Assembly (NCBI GenBank): GCA_900468535.1 | Contig: UBTY01000003.1 | Location: 44,842 to 108,841 of the forward strand | DNA from: Hyphomicrobiales bacterium | Lineage (GTDB): Bacteria; Pseudomonadota; Alphaproteobacteria; Rhizobiales; Rhizobiaceae | Length of the DNA stretch: 64,000 bases | Direction: 5' to 3' | Part shown: positions 37,773-46,854 of the stretch, in pieces | How positions within the stretch are numbered: the stretch's first letter is position 1 | Layout: each line of letters starts with the position of its first letter | The notes under the pieces: model-generated | What the model saw: the letters and a program-made list of their open reading frames with translations, nothing else | Database searches by the model: none | Told to the model about the DNA's origin: nothing | Made by a program: the position numbers and the translations under genes

Positions 37773-38555
37773 ATGACTGATCAACGCGCTCCCCTTGTGG
37801 AACTGAAAAACATCTCGATCTCCTTCGGCGGCATCCACGCCGTGGACAATGCCTCGGTCGATCTCTACCCCGGCGAAGTCGTCGCCCTTCTCGGCCACAA
37901 CGGCGCCGGCAAGTCGACGCTCATCAAGATCCTCTCCGGCGCCTACAAGCGCGACAGTGGCGAGATCCTGATCAACGGTGAACCGGCCGACATCCGTAAT
38001 CCGCGCGATGCGAAGAAGTACGGCATCGAGACGATCTACCAGACGCTTGCTGTCGCCGATAACGTCGACGCCGCTGCCAACCTCTATCTCGGCCGCGAGA
38101 TCCGCACCAAGTGGGGCACGCTCGACGACGTCGCCATGGAAGCCTCGACGCGCGAAGTGATGGGCCGTCTCAACCCCAACTTCCGCCGCTTCAAGGAGCC
38201 GGTGAAGGCACTCTCGGGCGGCCAGCGCCAATCGGTGGCGATCGCCCGCGCGATCCTCTTCAACGCCCGCATCCTGATCATGGACGAACCGACGGCAGCC
38301 CTTGGCCCCCAGGAAACGGCGCAGGTCGGCGAGCTGATCAAGCAGCTGAAGAAGGAAGGCATCGGCATCTTCCTCATCAGCCACGACATCCATGACGTCT
38401 TCGACCTCGCCGACCGCGTGTCTGTGATGAAGAACGGCCAGGTCGTCGGCCACGCCCGCACCGAGGATGTAACCAAGGACGAAGTCCTCGGCATGATCAT
38501 CCTCGGCAAGGTCCCGCCAAAGGCCATCCCCGGCCCCGGCGCCATGCAGGTCTGA
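37773..38555 (+). CDS. xylG: Xylose-type ABC transporter ATPase, single domain
   Basis: A 260-residue ATPase with one ABC domain: Walker [10 protein letters not shown], signature [15 protein letters not shown], Walker [14 protein letters not shown]. Enterobacterial XylG has two ABC domains (about 510 residues); the half-size form is usual in rhizobial sugar importers and would work as a homodimer. It is the last gene of the operon, followed by a strong terminator. Confidence 0.88.
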   Translation: MTDQRAPLVELKNISISFGGIHAVDNASVDLYPGEVVALLGHNGAGKSTLIKILSGAYKRDSGEILINGEPADIRNPRDAKKYGIETIYQTLAVADNVDAAANLYLGREIRTKWGTLDDVAMEASTREVMGRLNPNFRRFKEPVKALSGGQRQSVAIARAILFNARILIMDEPTAALGPQETAQVGELIKQLKKEGIGIFLISHDIHDVFDLADRVSVMKNGQVVGHARTEDVTKDEVLGMIILGKVPPKAIPGPGAMQV

Positions 38556-38564
38556 CAACAATCG

Positions 38565-38601
38565 GTGCGCCGTTTGCAAGAACGGCGCACTTTTCAATTT
38601 T
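38565..38601 (+). terminator. Terminator after xylG
   Basis: GTGCGCCGTT-TGCAAG-AACGGCGCAC, followed by TTTTCAATTTT; a textbook 10-bp stem and T-tract. Confidence 0.9.
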
Positions 38602-38673
38602 GGAGATTGATGCTGGCGAGAAGCTAGGCTAAGAACCACCCATCGGACAGGCGATTCAAACCGCCTCAGGCAT

Positions 38674-38750
38674 GCACCCGTAGCTCAGCTGGATAGAGTG
38701 TTGGATTCCGATTCCAAAGGTCACAGGTTCGAATCCTGTCGGGTGCGCCA
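38674..38750 (+). tRNA. tRNA-Arg (anticodon CCG)
   Basis: 77 bases with GCACCCG paired to CGGGTGC, the D-loop sequence GTAGCTCAGCTGGATAGAG, an anticodon arm TTGGA-TTCCGAT-TCCAA with anticodon CCG, the T arm ACAGG-TTCGAAT-CCTGT, discriminator G and encoded CCA. It reads the Arg codon CGG. Its 3' end is repeated in degenerate form at 41140 and 41302, marking it as an integration target. Confidence 0.96.
38733..38750 (+). repeat. Candidate attL: 3' end of tRNA-Arg
   Basis: ATCCTGTCGGGTGCGCCA, the last 18 bases of the tRNA, recur with 16 of 18 identical at 41140-41157. Integrases commonly use tRNA 3' ends in this way. Confidence 0.5.
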
Positions 38751-38918
38751 AATTCTATCCGATTGTAGTCGCTGGCTTTTCTGAGTGCGCCCCTGACAGA
38801 CCTAGGAACTGTTGGATGTTCCTGTGTTATTTCAACGTGTTACCTTTTAGATAAGCGATAATCACAGCGAATTTCCCCTTGCCTATCCGGCCTTTCGCAT
38901 CGCTCGCGACTTAGTCCT

Positions 38919-38955
38919 TTGACACCACGGGCTGCAGTGTGTATGTTAACACACA
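38919..38955 (+). promoter_or_regulatory. Promoter and operator of the TetR gene (leaderless)
   Basis: TTGACA (38919-38924), 17 bases, then TATGTT (38942-38947) form a strong sigma-70 promoter. The ATG at 38955 lies only 7 bases beyond the -10, at the expected transcription start, and no ribosome site precedes it. TGTGTATGTTAACACACA (38938-38955) is an imperfect palindrome with matching TGTGT/ACACA ends over the -10 and start codon, a likely autorepression site. Confidence 0.65.
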
Positions 38956-39596
38956 TGAAGATTGACCAGACAAACGACCGTCGACAGATAATTTTGGAAG
39001 CCGGGCTCTCGATTCTCCGCGAAGAAGGGCTAGCCGGTTTCACGCAGCCAAAGGTGGCCGCCAAGGCCGGCCTGCGTCAGGGCAATCTGACCTATTACTT
39101 CCCAACGCGGACAGATTTACTCGCCGCGGTAGCGCGCTTGGCGATTGACGCCCAACTGGCTACAGCGGCCCGGATGGTCGAGCGAATAATGTCTGCGCAA
39201 GAAGCGGCGTCGGCTTTTGCAGCAGTCGTCACACGACATGAGAATAGCCGTGTGCTCGTCGCGCTCAATCAAGCGGCGGATCAGGAATCGGCGTTGCGCG
39301 GCCAATTCAACGAATTGACCGATGGCTTCATCGGCGAACTCCAGAGCCTTCTGCAAAAGCTCAGCCTCGATCCCACACAGTCCCGGGTCGACCTGGTGCA
39401 CGCCCTGTTTGTAGGTCTGTCGGTGATCGATCTAGCAACCAGTCGCCCCAATGGGGAGGCCCGTTCCAAGTCAGTAATGGATGAGGCTTTCGCGCTGTTG
39501 GCGTCAAATCAAACGAACACCAACACCGGCTCCAAATCTACTGCTGCGAGGCATAAACGGCAGCGGGCAGTACGCTCACGACATGGCAGCGACTGA
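38955..39596 (+). CDS. TetR/AcrR-family regulator
   Basis: A 213-residue regulator. The N-terminal HTH reads RRQIILEAGLSILREEGLAGFTQPKVAAKAGLRQGNLTYYFPTRTDLLAAV, typical of TetR. The C-terminal helical domain would bind the ligand; the tail is Lys/Arg-rich. It is the first gene after tRNA-Arg and is followed by a flavin monooxygenase gene on the same strand, the usual repressor-enzyme pairing. Base composition is slightly less GC-rich than flanking operons, in keeping with acquisition. Confidence 0.88.
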   Translation: MKIDQTNDRRQIILEAGLSILREEGLAGFTQPKVAAKAGLRQGNLTYYFPTRTDLLAAVARLAIDAQLATAARMVERIMSAQEAASAFAAVVTRHENSRVLVALNQAADQESALRGQFNELTDGFIGELQSLLQKLSLDPTQSRVDLVHALFVGLSVIDLATSRPNGEARSKSVMDEAFALLASNQTNTNTGSKSTAARHKRQRAVRSRHGSD

Positions 39597-39632
39597 TACG
39601 CAAATCCGAAATTTTATCGATGGAGAAATCTG

Positions 39633-41120
39633 GTGACGAAACCTGTTCTTGTCGTTGGTGCCGGCCCCGTAGGCCTTACTATGGCTGCAGAACTCGCGCG
39701 CTACCGTGTGCCTGTGCGGATCATCGACAAGGCGGCCCAGAGAACCGACAAGTCAAAAGCGATCGTCCTTTGGAGCCGCACACTAGAGTTGCTTGACAGG
39801 GCGGGTTGCGGCGAATCCTTCGTCTCAGCTGGATTGAAGGTCAACGCGGCGAACATCCTGGCGGGCGGCAAGCTCTTGGGGCACGTTAGTTTTGCGGGGA
39901 TCGACAGCCCTCATCCTTACGCACTGGGCATTCCTCAATCCGACACAGAGCGGCTTTTGGAAGAGCACGTAGGTCGGTTAGGCGTCAACGTCGAACGTAG
40001 GGTCGAACTCGACAGCTTCACGGCCCATGACGACGGAGTTGACGCGGTGCTGCGCCACGCCGACGGCAGCACCGAGACTGTCGCGTCAAGTTGGCTGATC
40101 GGCTGCGATGGCGCACACAGTACGGTTCGACATGGTCTCGGGCTGACCTTCGATGGCGACACCATGAAAAGCGACTGGATTCTGGCGGACGTCCACATGA
40201 AGGGATATCCGTTTCCCGTGACGGAGATGGCGACGTATTGGCACCAGAGCGGCGTCCTCCTGATTTTCCCCATCACGGAAGGCCGCTATCGGATCATCGC
40301 TGATCTCGGCACGCCTGAAGGCGAAGTGCCGGCGGAGCCAACTCTTGATCGGGTGCGGGCGATCGTCGCGCAGCGAGGCCCACAGGGACTAGATTTGTTT
40401 GATCCCATTTGGCTCTCCGCATTCCGCATCAACGAGCGGAAGGTTGCGGACTATCGGGCGGGCCGCGTCTTCGTCGTTGGCGACGCTGCCCATGTTCATA
40501 GTCCTGCCGGGGGCCAGGGCATGAACACCGGCATGCAGGACGCCATAAACCTCGCTTGGAAGCTTGCTCTCGTTTGCCACCGCAAAAGCCCGCTGTCATT
40601 GCTGGATAGCTATAGCGCGGAAAGGAGCGCCGTTGGCACCGACGTCTTGAAGGCGGCAGGGCGCCTTACGGCCGTAGCCGTTCTTAGAAATCCGGCGGCG
40701 CAATCGGTTCGCAACCTGATAGGGCGGCTTATGCTGGGGCTCGCGCCGGTTCGCACTGCGATGGTCGAGCAGATGACGGAGATCTCCATCGGCTACCCCC
40801 ACAGTCCATTGAACGGCCCATCCGTTTACGGACTAAGCGAGCCGGCGCCCGGCCAACGCATGCCACCCATCAACGGTACAAACTTGGTCGGGGCGGGTGA
40901 CAGACCCTTGTTCTCGCTTTTTGCGAAACCGAGCGCAGCCACGGCCCAACTTTTGGAGCGCCATTCGACGGTCTTGGATTCAAACCTCCGCGTCCCGCCG
41001 GATGACGAGGGTATATGGTTGGTGCGGCCCGACGGATACACAGCGTGCATCGCTAGAGAAAGCGACACAGCCACAATCCAAGCCTATCTTTCTGAAAAAA
41101 TTATATTGCACAAACAATGA
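39633..41120 (+). CDS. Class A FAD-dependent aromatic monooxygenase
   Basis: A 495-residue protein starting at GTG with GGAGAA 6 bases upstream. It has the three flavin motifs: VLVVGAGPVGLTMAAELARY (Rossmann), LIGCDGAHSTVRHGLG (DG motif) and VGDAAHVHSPAGGQGMNTGMQDA (GD motif). Proteins of this group hydroxylate phenols or inactivate antibiotics such as rifampicin or tetracycline; the C-terminal thioredoxin-like tail of phenol hydroxylases is only partly present. Control by the adjacent TetR suggests defence against, or use of, an aromatic compound. Confidence 0.85.
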   Translation: MTKPVLVVGAGPVGLTMAAELARYRVPVRIIDKAAQRTDKSKAIVLWSRTLELLDRAGCGESFVSAGLKVNAANILAGGKLLGHVSFAGIDSPHPYALGIPQSDTERLLEEHVGRLGVNVERRVELDSFTAHDDGVDAVLRHADGSTETVASSWLIGCDGAHSTVRHGLGLTFDGDTMKSDWILADVHMKGYPFPVTEMATYWHQSGVLLIFPITEGRYRIIADLGTPEGEVPAEPTLDRVRAIVAQRGPQGLDLFDPIWLSAFRINERKVADYRAGRVFVVGDAAHVHSPAGGQGMNTGMQDAINLAWKLALVCHRKSPLSLLDSYSAERSAVGTDVLKAAGRLTAVAVLRNPAAQSVRNLIGRLMLGLAPVRTAMVEQMTEISIGYPHSPLNGPSVYGLSEPAPGQRMPPINGTNLVGAGDRPLFSLFAKPSAATAQLLERHSTVLDSNLRVPPDDEGIWLVRPDGYTACIARESDTATIQAYLSEKIILHKQ

Positions 41121-41339
41121 CATAAGAGCTCCCAGTTTCATCCTGTCGGGCGCGTCACTATCTGAAGTTTACCCCAAGCTATTAAGTCGAGCCCGATTTG
41201 GCGAAGAGAACCGCCAGCCTTGGAGTTCGAATCAGCCTTGGAAGATTTTTAAAGGCGACAGGGAGCACACCATTTTAAACGAAAGCAGTTCTGAAACGTC
41301 CTCCGTCGGGTGCGCAACAAAAGAGCGCCCCACCAATCA
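41121..41339 (+). other. Junction of the tRNA-linked islet
   Basis: This non-coding stretch holds an 18-base degenerate copy of the tRNA-Arg 3' end (41140-41157), the fragment GGAGTTCGAATCAG (near 41223, like a T loop) and TCCGTCGGGTGCGC (41302-41315), a second partial copy. It looks like the scar of one or more integrations and excisions. No integrase remains. Confidence 0.5.
41140..41157 (+). repeat. Candidate attR: degenerate tRNA-Arg 3' end
   Basis: ATCCTGTCGGGCGCGTCA differs from the tRNA end at two positions. Together with 38733-38750 it bounds a 2.4-kb segment carrying the TetR and monooxygenase genes. Confidence 0.5.
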
Positions 41340-41705
41340 TCACGGTTTCACCGTAAAACCATAGGTGCCGCCGGTCTTGTGGCCGTCGGTGGAGAGCACA
41401 TGCCAGTCGACGGTGTATTCGCCGGATGGCAGTGTGCCGGGCACGGGGACCGACAGAACCTTGTCACCAGCCTTCAAGCTCGGATCGCCGAGCTTCACGT
41501 CTTTCTTGTCTGGGCCGGTGACCTTCACGCCACTGAATTTGAGATTGAGTTCTTCCGTAAACGTCAGGTCGAGTTCGCTCGGCGATGAAACCGATGCCTT
41601 GTCGTCTGGTGTCGTGGTTTTGAGGTGCGCATGGGCGAACGCCTCGCCGGTGGCGGAGATGGCAAGGATCATTGCGATGGAGGCGATGCTGGGTAGTTTT
41701 GACAT
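41340..41705 (-). CDS. copC: CopC-type periplasmic copper-binding protein
   Basis: A 121-residue protein with a signal peptide (MSKLPSIASIAMILAISATGEAFA) and the CopC beta-barrel. The mature N-terminus HAHLKTTTP supplies the Cu(II) ligand His1; DWHVLSTDGHKTGG is the C-terminal His motif. It binds copper in the periplasm. It is the last gene of a four-gene minus-strand copper operon, 56 bases after the PCu(A)C gene. Confidence 0.92.
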   Translation of the reverse strand: MSKLPSIASIAMILAISATGEAFAHAHLKTTTPDDKASVSSPSELDLTFTEELNLKFSGVKVTGPDKKDVKLGDPSLKAGDKVLSVPVPGTLPSGEYTVDWHVLSTDGHKTGGTYGFTVKP

Positions 41706-41761
41706 GGTCTTACTCTCGTGTTGCTGGATGTCTGTTCAAGCGCGGTTGCGGCGCGGCGCGC

Positions 41762-42721
41762 TTATTGCGCATGCCCCTGATGCCCGCCATGGCCGCCCTC
41801 GCCGCCCTGATCTTCCGCAATCTTCACCGTGCCTTCGAAGCTTGCGAAGAGCTTCACGATCCCGGGGTCGAGCTTCGCTTCGGCATCGTGAAGCGCGGTC
41901 GCCAGGGCTGCCGCATCCACCGACGTCAGACCGACCTTTTCGAGCGAAGCAGCGTCCTTGATCCCGTCGCCGCTGCACAGGGTGAGCCGCCACCCATGCG
42001 GCCCCTTCTTGAGAAGCGCCCGACCGCCGCGGCCGTCCTGGCGCCACCCGGCAATGGCCCAGTCGCCCTGAACAACGACCGGTTCAACTGTCAGCGGCTT
42101 GTCCGCGCGCTCGAACATCGTCTTCAGGATGGCAGGGATGGACTGGGCGGACTCGTCAGATGCCGCCGTGCCGTCCGCTGTCATGCCCGGCATATCGGAC
42201 ATCCCAGGCATATTGGACATGTCGGGCATGTCCATGGAGCTGTGATCCTGAGGACCAGCATCGAGCGGCCCCGCGATCGGACCGACGAAAAAGTCGACCT
42301 CGACGCTGCCGGCCTTCTCGAACGTCAGCGTCGCCTTGATCTCCTCGCCTTGCTGGAAAGGACTGCCGACATTCACGAACATCAGGTGGTCGCCGCCGGG
42401 CTTCAGGTCAATCGTCTGGCCGGCTGGCACGCTGATGCCGCTCTTCAGCTCGCGCATGGCCATGACGCCGTTCTTCATGCTCATTTCGTGCATCTGCACC
42501 GCTTGCGCCCGATCGGAACGCACCGAGAGCAACGTATCCGGCTGGGCGCCGTGGTTCACGATGGTGAGGTAGCCGCCGCCCACCTTCGCGCCCGGAACCA
42601 TAGCCCTGACCGCGGGTCGCTCGATGCTGAGCTCGCCGATGCTCGCGTCATGCGCCAGCGCCGAGGTCGTCAGGACAAGCCCGGCGAAAAGGGATGGGAA
42701 AATCGTCTTCATCGTCTTCAC
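41762..42721 (-). CDS. PCu(A)C copper chaperone fused to a copper-uptake-associated domain
   Basis: A 319-residue exported protein (signal peptide ending TTSALA-HDA). Residues 20-150 are a PCu(A)C domain with the Cu(I) ligands in MHEMSMKNGVMAM and DHLMFVN. A Met/His-rich linker (MDMPDMSNMPGMSDMPGM, about 165-182) could bind more copper. Residues 195-310 form a second domain (IPAILKTMFERADKPLTVEPVVVQGDWAIAGW), as in copper-uptake-associated proteins, and the end is a Gly/His tail. It probably delivers copper to oxidase assembly or uptake. The start is 4 bases after the PepSY gene. Confidence 0.85.
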   Translation of the reverse strand: MKTMKTIFPSLFAGLVLTTSALAHDASIGELSIERPAVRAMVPGAKVGGGYLTIVNHGAQPDTLLSVRSDRAQAVQMHEMSMKNGVMAMRELKSGISVPAGQTIDLKPGGDHLMFVNVGSPFQQGEEIKATLTFEKAGSVEVDFFVGPIAGPLDAGPQDHSSMDMPDMSNMPGMSDMPGMTADGTAASDESAQSIPAILKTMFERADKPLTVEPVVVQGDWAIAGWRQDGRGGRALLKKGPHGWRLTLCSGDGIKDAASLEKVGLTSVDAAALATALHDAEAKLDPGIVKLFASFEGTVKIAEDQGGEGGHGGHQGHAQ

Positions 42722-42725
42722 CCTT

Positions 42726-44099
42726 TCAAGAGAACGCGCGTCGAAGCGGCGGGATTGTGCGAATGATGGCTTGGTCGATCACAATCATCAACAGGATCGC
42801 GCCGCCGGTAAGCGGAAACGCCAGCCCGAATGCGATCGCGATCGCCCATAGCCCGATATAGACGGATCGTTGCGGCGGCTGAGGCGGAACCCCTACACGT
42901 CCCGAGGGGCGCCGTTTCCACCACATCACGACGCCGGTGACGCACGAGAGGACGATCGCCAGGCAGGTGGCAAGCATCAGGAACTGGTTTATGCGGCCGA
43001 ACTCCTGCCCTTGATGGACATTGATGCCCCACTCGATCACCTTGCCGAACAGCGGATATTCACCGTAGGAAATATCGACGAGCGGCGTGCCGGAATACTG
43101 ATCGATATGGATCATCCGCTCCTTGGAGAGATCATCCGGATAGATTGCCGCCGAATAGACCCCCGTCTCGCCGGAGGGCATCGCGACGTCAAATCCGGGC
43201 GCAAGGCCCGCGGCCTTCGCCACCTCGACGGCCCTGTCCAGTCCGATCGGCTTTTTCGACTGCGCCGCGGCGATGTCGGAGAGCGGAACCGGCGCCTGCT
43301 CGACCGTCCAGCCGACCACTGGCAGGATATCGCGGCTGACCTTCTCAGACTTCGGCACGTCGTCCCACAACTGCGCCGGATAGCCGAGCCCATGATTGCC
43401 AAGCCACGCCTGAACGTTGGAACCCCAGTATCCCGACCACGGCATGCCGGTTATCGCAAGAAAGAGGATGAGGATGGCCGCAAAGGCGCCGGTGACCGCA
43501 TGCAGGTCGCGCCAGAACACGCGCTTGCGTGGCGTACCCCGGACGGTGACGACGCCGCCTGTTTGACGGCGCGGCCACCAGAGGTAGACGCCGGTCACGA
43601 CGAGCACCATCGCGAAGCCGCCGGCGATCTCGACCAGCCTGTTCGGGATATCACCGAAGAACGCCAGGCTATGGATGCGTTTGACGACGTAGTTGAACTC
43701 TTCAGTCGAACCGACCGTGTCGAGGACTTCGCCATCATAGGGATCGATGAAGACAAGGGTGGAGCCGGCATCGCCGGAGACGGTGACGATCGCAGAGCGC
43801 TCCGGTGTCGCCGGATCCTTGTAGGAGGTCACGACGGAACCGGGGACGGCAGCGATGGCTATATCGGCCAGCTTTTCCGGCGACAGCGGCAGGCCTGACG
43901 GAACCACGTCATAGCGGTAGGAGAACAGCGTGTTGTTGATCTCGTCCTTGAACAGATAGATCGAGCCGGTGATCGCCAGGTTGAGCATAAAGGGAACGAC
44001 GAGCAGGCCGGCGAAGAAATGCCAGCGCCAGATCGCGCGGTAGAGAGAGACGCCCGGTACGGCGCTTTCCGCCGGAGCGGCGGAGGTGATGGTCGACAT
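42726..44099 (-). CDS. PepSY-associated membrane protein
   Basis: A 457-residue protein with four hydrophobic segments and PepSY periplasmic domains: YRAIWRWHFFAGLLVVPFMLNLAITGSIYLF at the start, IHSLAFFGDIPNRLVEIAGGFAMVLVVTGVYLWW in the middle, VFWRDLHAVTGAFAAILILFLAITG next and the C-terminal WGINVHQGQEFGRINQ region. Such proteins are often ferric or cupric reductases or siderophore/copper uptake partners. The ATG at 44099 (MSTITSAAP) fits the family; the longer frame does not. Confidence 0.88.
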   Translation of the reverse strand: MSTITSAAPAESAVPGVSLYRAIWRWHFFAGLLVVPFMLNLAITGSIYLFKDEINNTLFSYRYDVVPSGLPLSPEKLADIAIAAVPGSVVTSYKDPATPERSAIVTVSGDAGSTLVFIDPYDGEVLDTVGSTEEFNYVVKRIHSLAFFGDIPNRLVEIAGGFAMVLVVTGVYLWWPRRQTGGVVTVRGTPRKRVFWRDLHAVTGAFAAILILFLAITGMPWSGYWGSNVQAWLGNHGLGYPAQLWDDVPKSEKVSRDILPVVGWTVEQAPVPLSDIAAAQSKKPIGLDRAVEVAKAAGLAPGFDVAMPSGETGVYSAAIYPDDLSKERMIHIDQYSGTPLVDISYGEYPLFGKVIEWGINVHQGQEFGRINQFLMLATCLAIVLSCVTGVVMWWKRRPSGRVGVPPQPPQRSVYIGLWAIAIAFGLAFPLTGGAILLMIVIDQAIIRTIPPLRRAFS

Positions 44100-44180
44100 G
44101 ATGAAGTTCCGAATCCATGGCCGCTCAAGCGATAAGCGACCGAGAACGAAGGGCGCGCCCGGTTGAGCGGGCACACGGGT

Positions 44181-44591
44181 TCAGGAAAGGATCGGATTGG
44201 ACGGAGGCGCTCTGGGCCCAGTATTCGGGGGGTAGATCTGCCGGCGGAACGCTTCGACGCGAACGGGTGCATCCGCCCGGATCAGGAAGGCAACCGCCGA
44301 TCCGCTGACGTCAGCGGGTGCAGGAACCAGAACAGAGGCACCGATCCGGCAGGCTTCGCAGCCGTGATTGTGCAGCTTGCCGCCGGTCGTCGTCTTGCCG
44401 TCGGCGTCCGTCACCGTCACGCAAAGCGTTGGCAGCGTACCGTCCGGCAGCGTGTATTCGACGAAATTGGCGGGATCGGTCCGATCGGCAGCAATGGCCG
44501 GAGCCTGGTGCGCAAAGCCGACAAACACGAGTGCGATGGCGCAAACGATGCGCAGCAGCCACTCCATCAGCTTGTCCAGACGGCTTTTCAT
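44181..44591 (-). CDS. Small exported Cys/His protein (DUF2946-like)
   Basis: A 136-residue protein with an N-terminal membrane or signal segment (MEWLLRIVCAIALVFVGFAHQAPAIA) and the motif HNHGCEACRIGASVLVP, a CxxC with nearby His residues characteristic of DUF2946-type proteins in copper loci. The ATG at 44591 has AGGGGA just upstream and is preferred; the open frame continues in-frame far upstream (beyond 44810) without family-like sequence. It is the first gene of the copper operon. The function is unknown; metal binding is inferred from the motif. Confidence 0.72.
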   Translation of the reverse strand: MKSRLDKLMEWLLRIVCAIALVFVGFAHQAPAIAADRTDPANFVEYTLPDGTLPTLCVTVTDADGKTTTGGKLHNHGCEACRIGASVLVPAPADVSGSAVAFLIRADAPVRVEAFRRQIYPPNTGPRAPPSNPILS

Positions 44592-44858
44592 ATGTCCCCT
44601 GCCCATCAGGCGTCGATTGCTATTAGCGATATCCTGCTCAAAGCTCAATGCGGCATTCTTGCTGATCAGTGAGGTCAAGCCATCTTTCGGAAGGCGGTCG
44701 ATTTCACGCTGCCCTGCGGGCCGAAAGCCCATGAGAGGCAACGGTCCTCCGACCGGCCGACAGCCGACGCATGCCCCCAAATAAAGCGCTCCGGTGATGA
44801 TGTAACTCATCGGCCGGCAACCTATATGCGGTGCCTGCAATCTGAAAGGAAATCGAAC

Positions 44859-46382
44859 ATGACCATCAACGGAAGCCTGCTCATCGCGGGGTCGCAGAAG
44901 CGCGGCACGCGTGGCGAGTTCCACGGCGTCGAGGCGATCAGTGGTAAATCGCTTCCGATCTCGTTCGGCGGAGCATCCGCTGACGATGTGGAAGCCGCCG
45001 CTGCGCAGGCGTGGGAGGCCTTTGCTTCCTACCGTGAGACCGACCTGGAGACGCGGGCACGCTTCCTGGAAACGATCGCCGAGGAAATCGAGGCCATCGG
45101 CGACGAGCTCGTCGTCCGCGCCATGGCGGAAACGGGCCTTGTGCGCGGTCGGCTGGAAGGGGAGCGGGCGCGAACGACCGGCCAGCTTCGCCTGTTTGCC
45201 AAGGAAGTCCGCGCCGGGCGCTTTCAGGAGCTCCGCTTTGATGCCGGCGATCCGTCCCGCAAGCCGGTTCCGAAGCCGGACCTGCGGTTGAGAAACGTGC
45301 CTGTAGGCCCAGTCGCCGTGTTCGGCGCATCCAATTTCCCGCTCGCTTTCTCGGCAGCGGGCGGTGACACGGCGTCGGCATTGGCTGCCGGTTGCCCTGT
45401 GGTCGTGAAGGCGCATTCGGCGCATCCGGGAACATCGGAGCTCGTCGGCCGTGCCGTCCAGCGTGCTGTCGCAAAAACCGGTCTTCATCCCGGAACATTC
45501 TCGCTTCTTTTCGATACCGGCTTCGAGGTCGGGCAGTCACTGGTCGCCGATCCGAGAATTCGCGCTGTCGGCTTCACGGGCTCGCGTCGCGGCGGCACGG
45601 CACTGATGGACATCGCCTCGCGACGCAAGCAGCCCATTCCAGTCTACGCGGAAATGAGCAGCATCAACCCGGTCATCCTGTTTCCGGGCGCCCTGAAGAA
45701 CCGTGCCGCCGACATCGCAGCTTCATTCGTGTCGTCGCTTGTTCTCGGCGCCGGCCAGTTCTGCACGAACCCCGGCCTCATCCTTGCCGTCGGCAACGAG
45801 GATCTGGACGCGTTCATCGCAAGGGCGGCGGAATTGCTACCGGACGTCGGACCACAGGCAATGCTGACGCCCTCGATCGCCAAAGCCTACAGCGAGGGCG
45901 TCGCAAGGCTACAGCGCCATCCCGAGGTTCGGGCCGTCGCCGTCGGCACATCCGGAAGTGAGTTCGAAGGCACGGCGGCATTGTTCGAAACGTCGGCCGA
46001 TGCCTTCCTCGCGCACCATGAGCTGCAGGACGAGGTTTTCGGAGCAGCCGGGCTGGTCGTCCGCTGCAAGGACCTTGCTCAGCTTGAACAGGTGCTGGAC
46101 GGCCTGGAGGGTCAGTTGACTGTCGCTCTTCATATCGCCGGCGAAGACGAGCCCGAAGCCCGCCGTCTGGTTCCAAAGCTCGAGATGCTGGCCGGACGCC
46201 TGTTGGTGAACGGATTTGGAACAGGCGTCGAGGTGTCGCCGGCCATGGTGCACGGCGGCCCCTACCCGGCAACCGCCGACGGCCGCTCGACCTCGGTCGG
46301 AACATTGGCGATCTACAGATTCCTGCGGCCGGTCTCCTACCAGGACTTCACGAGCGCGCTGCTGCCGGACGCTCTCCGCTAA
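44859..46382 (+). CDS. NADP-type aldehyde dehydrogenase (2,5-dioxopentanoate dehydrogenase-like)
   Basis: A 507-residue aldehyde dehydrogenase of the KGSA/2,5-dioxovalerate group. The catalytic Cys is in [11 protein letters not shown], Glu in [15 protein letters not shown], and the signature [35 protein letters not shown] is specific to this subgroup. The ATG at 44859 is preceded by AAAGGAAA. It oxidises a 5-carbon semialdehyde to 2-oxoglutarate. It is a single gene, distinct from the dehydrogenase at 23863, giving two isozymes in one window. Confidence 0.9.
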   Translation: MTINGSLLIAGSQKRGTRGEFHGVEAISGKSLPISFGGASADDVEAAAAQAWEAFASYRETDLETRARFLETIAEEIEAIGDELVVRAMAETGLVRGRLEGERARTTGQLRLFAKEVRAGRFQELRFDAGDPSRKPVPKPDLRLRNVPVGPVAVFGASNFPLAFSAAGGDTASALAAGCPVVVKAHSAHPGTSELVGRAVQRAVAKTGLHPGTFSLLFDTGFEVGQSLVADPRIRAVGFTGSRRGGTALMDIASRRKQPIPVYAEMSSINPVILFPGALKNRAADIAASFVSSLVLGAGQFCTNPGLILAVGNEDLDAFIARAAELLPDVGPQAMLTPSIAKAYSEGVARLQRHPEVRAVAVGTSGSEFEGTAALFETSADAFLAHHELQDEVFGAAGLVVRCKDLAQLEQVLDGLEGQLTVALHIAGEDEPEARRLVPKLEMLAGRLLVNGFGTGVEVSPAMVHGGPYPATADGRSTSVGTLAIYRFLRPVSYQDFTSALLPDALR

Positions 46383-46390
46383 GCAAGAAG

Positions 46391-46418
46391 GGCGCCGGCC
46401 CTGATGGTTGCCGGCGCC
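46391..46418 (+). terminator. GC-rich hairpin after the aldehyde dehydrogenase gene
   Basis: GGCGCCGGC and GCCGGCGCC pair over a 10-base loop just after the stop. No T-tract follows, so it may be a stability hairpin rather than a terminator. Confidence 0.45.
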
Positions 46419-46515
46419 TCCCAACTCACCGAGAGGCATCAAGGAGCCTCCGCAGTCCCGAGTGGCGGCGATCCCGATCATAGTTCGCTATCATCATTTC
46501 ACCCGTGATCGAGGC

Positions 46516-46740
46516 TCAGCCGGCGCTGGGAAGAGTGCAGCCCGGTGAAACAGCTGCACACGCAGGTCTCGAACCGAATTCGCCCGAAACCGAACTCTCG
46601 TGAGTGGCCGGGAGCCAGACACGTGTCGAAGTATCCGGCTGTCGTGCCGACACCAGCACAGCGACCAGCAACACTATCGCCAGAAGAATTGCGATCCCCG
46701 GCAACACCGAACCTGATGGCTTGTCGTCGTTGTAGATCAT
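46516..46740 (-). CDS. Small single-pass membrane protein
   Basis: A 74-residue protein, MIYNDDKPSGS, then one strong hydrophobic helix (VLPGIAILLAIVLLVAVLVSA) and a polar tail with two Cys. The ribosome site AGGAG lies about 8 bases before the ATG at 46740, which favours this start over the longer frame. A palindromic box in the correct orientation (46813-46826) stands 72 bases upstream, linking it to the cluster that follows. No family is recognised. Confidence 0.6.
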   Translation of the reverse strand: MIYNDDKPSGSVLPGIAILLAIVLLVAVLVSARQPDTSTRVWLPATHESSVSGEFGSRPACAAVSPGCTLPSAG

Positions 46741-46812
46741 CCTCGTCTCCTGCGAACACCACGGCGACCGCCGTGTCATGGAGACGAGTATGCCGAACGG
46801 CCACCGCGGCCG

Positions 46813-46826
46813 CATCTGCACATAAG
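46813..46826 (-). promoter_or_regulatory. Cluster box 1 (minus)
   Basis: On the minus strand GATA-CTTATGTGCAGATG, a divergent copy of the CCWTYGTRCAATGG box, 72 bases ahead of the small membrane-protein gene. It forms a 20-base inverted repeat with box 2. Confidence 0.45.
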
Positions 46827-46854
46827 TATCGGCAATACCGTCGTATGGACGATA

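Noticed and set aside
38919..38954. TTG at 38919 as start of the TetR protein
   Set aside because: It is part of the TTGACA promoter box, and the extra 12 residues are not TetR-like.
44592..44810. N-terminal extension of the DUF2946-like protein starting [17 protein letters not shown]
   Set aside because: The frame is open, but there is no ribosome site at 44810 and a good one at 44591 directly before a signal peptide.
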